Of a DNA stretch of 17,352 bases, positions 12,768 through 17,352 are shown piece by piece. The position numbers and the translations under genes are program-made. How positions within the stretch are numbered: the first letter of the stretch is position 1; every line of letters starts with the position of its first letter. The DNA is from Comamonadaceae bacterium (GTDB taxonomy: Bacteria; Pseudomonadota; Gammaproteobacteria; Burkholderiales; Burkholderiaceae_C), in assembly GCA_947458305.1 (NCBI GenBank), contig CANGZO010000017.1:1-17352 (forward strand), in the 5' to 3' direction. The notes under the pieces were generated by a model that was not told where the DNA came from, made no database searches, and was given only the letters and a program-made list of their open reading frames with translations.

Positions 12768-14693
12768 ATGGGAAGAATCATTGGCATTGACTTGGGCACG
12801 ACCAACTCGTGCGTGGCCATCATGGAAGGCAACACGACCAAAGTGATCGAGAACGCCGAAGGCGCTCGCACCACACCGTCCATCATTGCTTACCAAGAAG
12901 ACGGCGAAATTTTGGTCGGTGCATCGGCCAAGCGCCAAGCGGTCACCAACCCCAAGAACACGCTGTATGCGGTCAAGCGCCTGATCGGTCGTAAGTTCGC
13001 CGAAAAAGAAGTCCAAAAAGACATCGATCTGATGCCTTACACCATTGCCAAAGCCGACAACGGCGACGCTTGGGTGGAAGTGCGCGGCAACAAGCTGGCC
13101 CCCCCACAGATCAGCGCTGAAATCCTGCGCAAGATGAAGAAAACCGCCGAAGACTACCTCGGCGAAGAAGTGACCGAGGCCGTGATCACAGTGCCCGCTT
13201 ACTTCAACGACGCTCAGCGCCAGGCCACCAAAGACGCTGGCCGCATTGCCGGTCTGGACGTCAAGCGCATCATCAACGAACCCACCGCAGCAGCCTTGGC
13301 CTTTGGCCTGGACAAGCAAGAAAAGGGCGACCGCAAGATCGCCGTGTATGACTTGGGTGGCGGCACCTTTGACGTGTCCATCATCGAAATTGCCGACGTG
13401 GACGGCGAAAAGCAGTTCGAAGTCTTGTCCACCAACGGCGACACCTTCTTGGGCGGTGAAGACTTTGACCAGCGCATCATCGATTTCATCATTGCCGAGT
13501 TCAAGAAAGAATCCGGCGTGGACTTAGCCAAAGATGTGCTGGCCCTGCAGCGCCTCAAAGAATCCGCTGAAAAAGCCAAGATCGAGCTGTCGAGCTCGGC
13601 TTCGACCGACGTCAACCTGCCCTACATCACGGCCGACGCCACGGGCCCCAAGCACCTGAACATCAAGCTGACCCGCGCCAAGCTCGAGCAGTTGGTGGAA
13701 GAGCTGATCGAGCGCACCATCGCCCCTTGCCGCATGGCGATCAAGGACGCTGGCGTGTCGGTGGGCGAGATCGACGACATCATTTTGGTGGGCGGCATGT
13801 CCCGCATGCCCAAGGTGCAAGAGAAGGTCAAAGAGTTCTTCGGCAAAGAGCCCCGTAAGGACGTGAACCCCGACGAAGCTGTGGCCGTGGGCGCTGCGAT
13901 TCAAGGTCAGGTCTTGTCGGGCGACCGCACCGATGTGCTGCTGCTGGACGTGACGCCTTTGTCTTTGGGCATTGAGACCATGGGCGGTGTGATGACCAAG
14001 ATGATCACCAAGAACACCACCATCCCAACCAAGTTTGCACAGACCTTCTCAACCGCCGAAGACAACCAGCCGGCCGTGACGATCAAGGTGTTCCAGGGTG
14101 AACGCGACATCGCCAGCGGCAACAAGGCGCTGGGCGAGTTCAACCTCGAAGGCATCCCGCCAGCCCCACGCGGTACACCCCAGATCGAAGTGTCTTTTGA
14201 CATCGACGCCAACGGCATCTTGCACGTGGGCGCCAAGGACAAAGGCACCGGCAAAGAAAACAAGATCACGATCAAGGCCAACTCGGGCCTGTCCGAAGCC
14301 GAGATCCAGCAGATGGTGAAAGACGCCGAGCTGAATGCGGTGGAAGACAAGAAAAAGCTCGAACTCGTGCAAGCCCGCAACGCAGGCGAAGCCGCTGTGC
14401 ACAGCGTCAAGAAGAGCTTGACCGAGCACGGTGACAAGATCGAAGCGACTGAGAAAGAAGCCATCGAAGCCGCAGCCAAGGACCTCGAGGAAGCCTTGAA
14501 AGGCGAAGACAAAGACGCTATCGAAGCCAAGACCGAAGCCCTGATGACCGCCAGCCAGAAGCTGGGCGAAAAGGTCTATGCCGACATGCAAGCGCAGCAA
14601 GCTGCAGCCAGCGCCAGTGCTGCCGGTACCGATGCCAAGCCGCAAGACGACAATGTGGTGGACGCAGAAGTCAAGGAAGTCAAAAAGGGCTAA
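12768..14693 (+). CDS. dnaK: DnaK, Hsp70 molecular chaperone
   Basis: This 641-residue full-length Hsp70 is an ATP-driven chaperone that works with DnaJ and GrpE in the cytosol. The three Hsp70 signatures are present: GIDLGTTNS at 6-14, YDLGGGTFDVS starting at 194, and IILVGGMSRMPKV starting at 338. The substrate-binding domain begins after the hydrophobic linker (DVLLLDVTPLSLGIETMGG), and the C-terminal lid ends in a Gln/Ala-rich tail and DAEVKEVKKG. The start is ATG 12768 (MGRIIGIDLG) with GGAG upstream; an in-frame GTG at 12690 precedes the promoter and is not used. It lies in the conserved order grpE-dnaK-dnaJ. A long stem-loop follows it at 14725-14767. Confidence 0.98.
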   Translation: MGRIIGIDLGTTNSCVAIMEGNTTKVIENAEGARTTPSIIAYQEDGEILVGASAKRQAVTNPKNTLYAVKRLIGRKFAEKEVQKDIDLMPYTIAKADNGDAWVEVRGNKLAPPQISAEILRKMKKTAEDYLGEEVTEAVITVPAYFNDAQRQATKDAGRIAGLDVKRIINEPTAAALAFGLDKQEKGDRKIAVYDLGGGTFDVSIIEIADVDGEKQFEVLSTNGDTFLGGEDFDQRIIDFIIAEFKKESGVDLAKDVLALQRLKESAEKAKIELSSSASTDVNLPYITADATGPKHLNIKLTRAKLEQLVEELIERTIAPCRMAIKDAGVSVGEIDDIILVGGMSRMPKVQEKVKEFFGKEPRKDVNPDEAVAVGAAIQGQVLSGDRTDVLLLDVTPLSLGIETMGGVMTKMITKNTTIPTKFAQTFSTAEDNQPAVTIKVFQGERDIASGNKALGEFNLEGIPPAPRGTPQIEVSFDIDANGILHVGAKDKGTGKENKITIKANSGLSEAEIQQMVKDAELNAVEDKKKLELVQARNAGEAAVHSVKKSLTEHGDKIEATEKEAIEAAAKDLEEALKGEDKDAIEAKTEALMTASQKLGEKVYADMQAQQAAASASAAGTDAKPQDDNVVDAEVKEVKKG

Positions 14694-14704
14694 CACCTCA
14701 CCCT

Positions 14705-14721
14705 CTGCGGCTTGGCCGCAG
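14705..14721 (+). other. Small hairpin after dnaK
   Basis: CTGCGGC-TTG-GCCGCAG is a perfect 7-bp stem with a 3-base loop, 12 bp after the dnaK stop. No T-run follows. It may protect the dnaK mRNA 3' end or act with the next stem-loop. Confidence 0.6.
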
Positions 14722-14724
14722 TCC

Positions 14725-14767
14725 CGCCGCGCAAGCTGATTCAGCCCCCTGAATCGCCTTCGCGGCG
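14725..14767 (+). promoter_or_regulatory. Long interrupted stem-loop between dnaK and dnaJ, possible attenuator
   Basis: The outer stem CGCCGCG/CGCGGCG (14725-14731 with 14761-14767) encloses AAG/CTT and an inner stem GATTCAG-CCCC-CTGAATC (14738-14755), with a 1-base bulge and a 2x2 internal loop. About 17 pairs form in all. TTCTTGTTCT follows at 14768-14777, a broken U-rich tract like that of a leaky terminator. It could let part of the transcripts end before dnaJ, giving more DnaK than DnaJ. Confidence 0.6.
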
Positions 14768-14794
14768 TTCTTGTTCTAACGGTTGGATTGCCTC

Positions 14795-15934
14795 ATGGCC
14801 AAACGAGATTTTTACGAAGTGCTGGGCGTTGCCAAAAACGCCTCGGACGATGACATCAAAAAGGCTTATCGCAAGTTGGCGATGAAGTACCACCCTGACC
14901 GCAATCAGGGCGAAGATGCCAAAGCCAAAGAAGCCGAAGCCAAGTTCAAAGAAGGCAAAGAAGCCTACGAGATGTTGTCGGACCCGCAAAAACGCGCGGC
15001 CTATGACCAGCATGGTCACGCGGGTGTTGACCCCAACATGCGCGGCGGTGCCGAAGGCTTTGGTGGTTTTGGTGATGCATTTGGTGACATCTTTGGCGAC
15101 ATTTTTGGCGGCCAAGGCCGGGCCGGCCGCGGTGGTGGACGACAGGTCTTCCGTGGTGCCGATCTGAGCTATGCGATGGAGATCACACTGGAAGAAGCGG
15201 CCAACGGCAAGGACTCGCAACTGCGCATTCCGAGCTGGGACGAGTGCGACACCTGCCACGGCACGGGGGCCAAACCGGGCACCAGCGCCAAGACCTGCTC
15301 GACTTGCCATGGCCAAGGCCAAGTGCAAATGCGCCAGGGCTTTTTCAGCGTGCAACAGACCTGCCCGCACTGCCGAGGCACGGGCAAGATCATTCCCGAG
15401 CCTTGCGGCACTTGCCACGGGCAAGGCAAGGTCAAAAAACAGAAAACACTGGAAGTCAAAATTCCAGCCGGCATCGACGACGGCATGCGCATCCGCAGCG
15501 CGGGCAACGGCGAACCCGGCACCAATGGCGGGCCTCCGGGTGATTTGTTCATCGAGATCCGCCTGAAAAAGCACAACATCTTCGAGCGCGATGGCGACGA
15601 CCTGCATTGCGCCGTACCCATCAGCTTTTCCAAAGCGGCTTTGGGTGGCGAGATCGAAGTGCCGACTTTGGGCGGCAAAGCGGCGATTGACATTCCTGAA
15701 GGTACCCAGACGGGCAAGCAGTTCCGCTTGCGCGGCAAGGGCATCAAGGGCGTGCGCGGCAGTTACCCGGGCGACCTGTATTGCCACATCACGGTAGAAA
15801 CCCCGGTCAAGCTGACCGAGCATCAGAAGAAGCTGCTCAAGGAGTTTGAAGAGTCGCTCTCTAAAGGTGGCGGCAAACACCAGCCCAGCGGAGAAACCTG
15901 GACCGACAAGCTCAAGGGCTTCTTCGGGGCTTGA
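14795..15934 (+). CDS. dnaJ: DnaJ, Hsp40 co-chaperone
   Basis: The 379-residue type I DnaJ stimulates the ATPase of DnaK and delivers unfolded proteins. The J domain is at 1-70, with HPD at 33-35; the Gly/Phe-rich linker is at about 84-120 (GFGGFGDAFGDIFGDIFGG). Four CxxCxGxG zinc repeats have cysteines at 151/154, 168/171, 190/193 and 204/207, followed by two C-terminal beta domains and a dimerisation tail (TDKLKGFFGA). It starts at ATG 14795 (MAKRDFYEVLGV); an in-frame TTG at 14783 would add four residues of no value. The ribosome site is weak (GGTTGGA). It probably reads through from the dnaK promoter past the stem-loop at 14725-14767. Confidence 0.98.
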   Translation: MAKRDFYEVLGVAKNASDDDIKKAYRKLAMKYHPDRNQGEDAKAKEAEAKFKEGKEAYEMLSDPQKRAAYDQHGHAGVDPNMRGGAEGFGGFGDAFGDIFGDIFGGQGRAGRGGGRQVFRGADLSYAMEITLEEAANGKDSQLRIPSWDECDTCHGTGAKPGTSAKTCSTCHGQGQVQMRQGFFSVQQTCPHCRGTGKIIPEPCGTCHGQGKVKKQKTLEVKIPAGIDDGMRIRSAGNGEPGTNGGPPGDLFIEIRLKKHNIFERDGDDLHCAVPISFSKAALGGEIEVPTLGGKAAIDIPEGTQTGKQFRLRGKGIKGVRGSYPGDLYCHITVETPVKLTEHQKKLLKEFEESLSKGGGKHQPSGETWTDKLKGFFGA

Positions 15935-15957
15935 GTCTGAGTTGCCCCTCGCTCGGC

Positions 15958-16033
15958 AGTGCGAGAGGGGTTGCGGCGGGTGACGATTTTTGCGTACCCG
16001 CCATGAGGAGCCCGCCGCAACCCCTCTCGCACT
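15958..16033. repeat. Perfect 23-bp inverted repeat after dnaJ, with competing inner and outer hairpins
   Basis: Arms 15958-15980 and 16011-16033 are exact reverse complements, with a 30-base loop. Two other pairings share the same bases: GGCGGGT/ACCCGCC (15975-15981 with 15996-16002), and CCCCTCGC with GCGAGAGGGG (15945-15952 with 15961-15970, 2-base bulge). The stretch 15935-16111 has no gene. There is no T-run, so a standard terminator is not evident; a cruciform, mRNA 3'-end structure or small repeat element is possible. Confidence 0.85.
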
Positions 16034-16111
16034 TCGGGCTGAATTGGCAGGTCGGTCCATTCGTTGACCCAAGTCAAACCCATAGCCAGCCAATGCCGTG
16101 AACATGGGCGC

Positions 16112-17352
16112 ATGAGCGCCACCATCACTTTCCTCGGCGGAGCCGACACCGTCACCGGCTCCAAGTACCTGATCGAGCACAACCAAAAACGGCTGCTGGT
16201 CGATTGCGGACTGTTTCAGGGTTACAAACAACTGCGCCTGCGCAACTGGAGCCCCCTGCCCGCTAACCCGGCGCACATCGATGCGGTGGTGTTGACCCAC
16301 GCGCACTTGGACCACAGCGGTTATTTGCCTTTGCTGGTGAAAAACGGATTTCGGGGCCGGGTGCACGCCACCTGGGCCACCTGCGACCTGGCCAGCATCT
16401 TGCTGCCCGACAGTGGGCACATCCAAGAAGAGGACGCTTTTTTTGCCAACCGCCACGGCTTTTCCAAACACGCACCGGCACTGCCGCTGTACACCAAGCA
16501 AGAGGCGATCCACTGCCTCAAACAATTGCACGCCGAGCACCAGGGCCAGCGGTTCGAGCCCATCCGGGGCTGGAAGTGCCGCTTTCAGCCTGCGGGCCAC
16601 ATCCTGGGTGCGGCCAGTTTGCTGATGGATGTCGGTGGGCGGCGCATTTTGTTTTCTGGCGATTTGGGCCGCCCCGACGACCCGCTGATGAACCCGCCCG
16701 AGCCGCCACCACAGGCCGACACGGTGCTGATCGAATCGACCTATGGTGACCGCCAGCACCCCCAAGAAAAGCTGTTCGAAGAACTCGGGGCACTGCTGAA
16801 AAAACTGGCGGCTCGCGGCGGTGTGGCCGTGGTGCCGGTGTTTGCCGTGGGGCGGGCGCAGGCTGTGCTGCACACCATTGCGCAGCTCAAGGCCGCAGGG
16901 GAAATTCCCAAGGGTTTGCCGATTTTTCTGGACAGCCCGATGGCGATCCACACCACGGCCTTGTTCGAGCGTCACCCGGGCGAGCACCGCCTGAATGTCC
17001 AAGAAGTGCGCAACATGGACCATGTGGCCACCATGCTGGAAACACCTGAACAATCCAAATCACTGATGCACCGACACGGCCCCATGGTGATTCTGGCGGC
17101 CAGTGGCATGGCCACCGGAGGGCGTGTCTTGCACCACTTGGCGCAATACGCGGGCGACCACCGCAACATGGTGATCTTGACCGGTTACCAAGCCCCGGGC
17201 ACACGGGGCGCGTCGCTGGCCAGTGGTCGCAGCACCATTCGCATCCACGCACAAGATGTGGCAGTCAGGGCCGAAGTGGCGCAAATCGAGTCGGCCTCGG
17301 CGCACGCCGATGCCAACCAACTGCTGAGTTGGCTGCACAAAATGCCCAGCGC
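16112..17352 (+). CDS. MBL-fold beta-CASP RNA nuclease (partial, runs off the window)
   Basis: The frame opens at ATG 16112 and stays open to the right edge (413 codons seen), so the C-terminus is missing. It begins MSATITFLGGADTVTGSKYL, the usual opening of bacterial CPSF-73/YSH1-like proteins. Visible motifs are the metal site THAHLDHSG (62-70; His63, His65, Asp67, His68), a later metal histidine in PAGHILGA, FSGDLGR, the beta-CASP segment beginning ESTYGDR, and ASGMATGGRVLHHL and SAHAD near the end. These proteins are zinc-dependent endo- or 5'-exonucleases acting on RNA; the exact role of this one is unknown. The start has a weak ribosome site. It lies downstream of the inverted repeat after dnaJ and is probably a separate unit. 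Confidence 0.92.
   Translation, partial: MSATITFLGGADTVTGSKYLIEHNQKRLLVDCGLFQGYKQLRLRNWSPLPANPAHIDAVVLTHAHLDHSGYLPLLVKNGFRGRVHATWATCDLASILLPDSGHIQEEDAFFANRHGFSKHAPALPLYTKQEAIHCLKQLHAEHQGQRFEPIRGWKCRFQPAGHILGAASLLMDVGGRRILFSGDLGRPDDPLMNPPEPPPQADTVLIESTYGDRQHPQEKLFEELGALLKKLAARGGVAVVPVFAVGRAQAVLHTIAQLKAAGEIPKGLPIFLDSPMAIHTTALFERHPGEHRLNVQEVRNMDHVATMLETPEQSKSLMHRHGPMVILAASGMATGGRVLHHLAQYAGDHRNMVILTGYQAPGTRGASLASGRSTIRIHAQDVAVRAEVAQIESASAHADANQLLSWLHKMPS

Noticed and set aside
14741..17053. 770-codon open frame on the minus strand across dnaJ and the nuclease gene
   Set aside because: It is antisense to two unmistakable genes (DnaJ with all motifs, MBL nuclease), passes through the inverted repeat, and its translation has no recognisable domain. 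Long antisense frames are common in GC-rich coding DNA.

Overview
The window comes from a GC-rich chromosome of a betaproteobacterium, most likely a member of the Burkholderiales and probably Comamonadaceae-like. The clues are the DUF4148-type periplasmic repeat protein, the sequence of GrpE/DnaK/DnaJ, a small conserved Burkholderiales-type protein before a MATE pump, and a feruloyl-CoA-synthase gene cluster of the type seen in that group. This assignment is by recognition of protein sequence only; no search was run. Nothing indicates phage, plasmid, CRISPR, rRNA or tRNA.

Layout. (1) 1-244: the 3' end of an inner-membrane protein, probably a chromate transporter. (2) 277-756, minus strand: a secreted protein made of three 45-residue DUF4148-like repeats. 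(3) 905-2616: a small cytosolic protein of unknown function overlapping by 4 bp a MATE-family efflux pump. (4) 2641-2669: an AT-rich, 29-bp dyad that looks like an operator ahead of the main catabolic cluster. (5) 2702-9822: a six-gene operon-like run: crotonase, feruloyl-CoA synthase, thiolase, SDR dehydrogenase, hot-dog thioesterase and acyl-CoA dehydrogenase. It is followed by a MarR regulator (9833-10348) and a fumarylacetoacetate-hydrolase family enzyme (10368-11540). (6) 11632-11982: a small FKBP prolyl isomerase with its own terminator. (7) 12130-15934: grpE-dnaK-dnaJ, with sigma32-like promoters ahead of grpE and dnaK and a long stem-loop between dnaK and dnaJ. (8) 15935-16111: a gene-free stretch with a perfect 23-bp inverted repeat. 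(9) 16112 to the edge: a beta-CASP metallo-beta-lactamase-fold nuclease, cut by the window end.

How the genes fit together. The central cluster contains each enzyme class needed to activate a hydroxycinnamate (ferulate, p-coumarate or similar) to its CoA ester and shorten the side chain by a complete beta-oxidation turn. Hydration is by the crotonase, oxidation by the SDR and thiolysis by the thiolase. Release of the free benzoate-type acid is by the 4-hydroxybenzoyl-CoA-type thioesterase. The acyl-CoA dehydrogenase would feed in saturated (dihydro) phenylpropanoids. The crotonase keeps both hydratase glutamates, which favours this route over the one-step lyase route to vanillin. The MarR protein is the obvious candidate to bind the dyad at 2641-2669.

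The most unusual structures are two paired REP-like palindromes (BIMEs), placed directly after the stop codons of the genes on either side of the junctions that bracket the thiolase gene, and the multi-way inverted repeat after dnaJ. The window is mostly recognisable metabolism and housekeeping; I do not see a wholly novel defence or mobile system.
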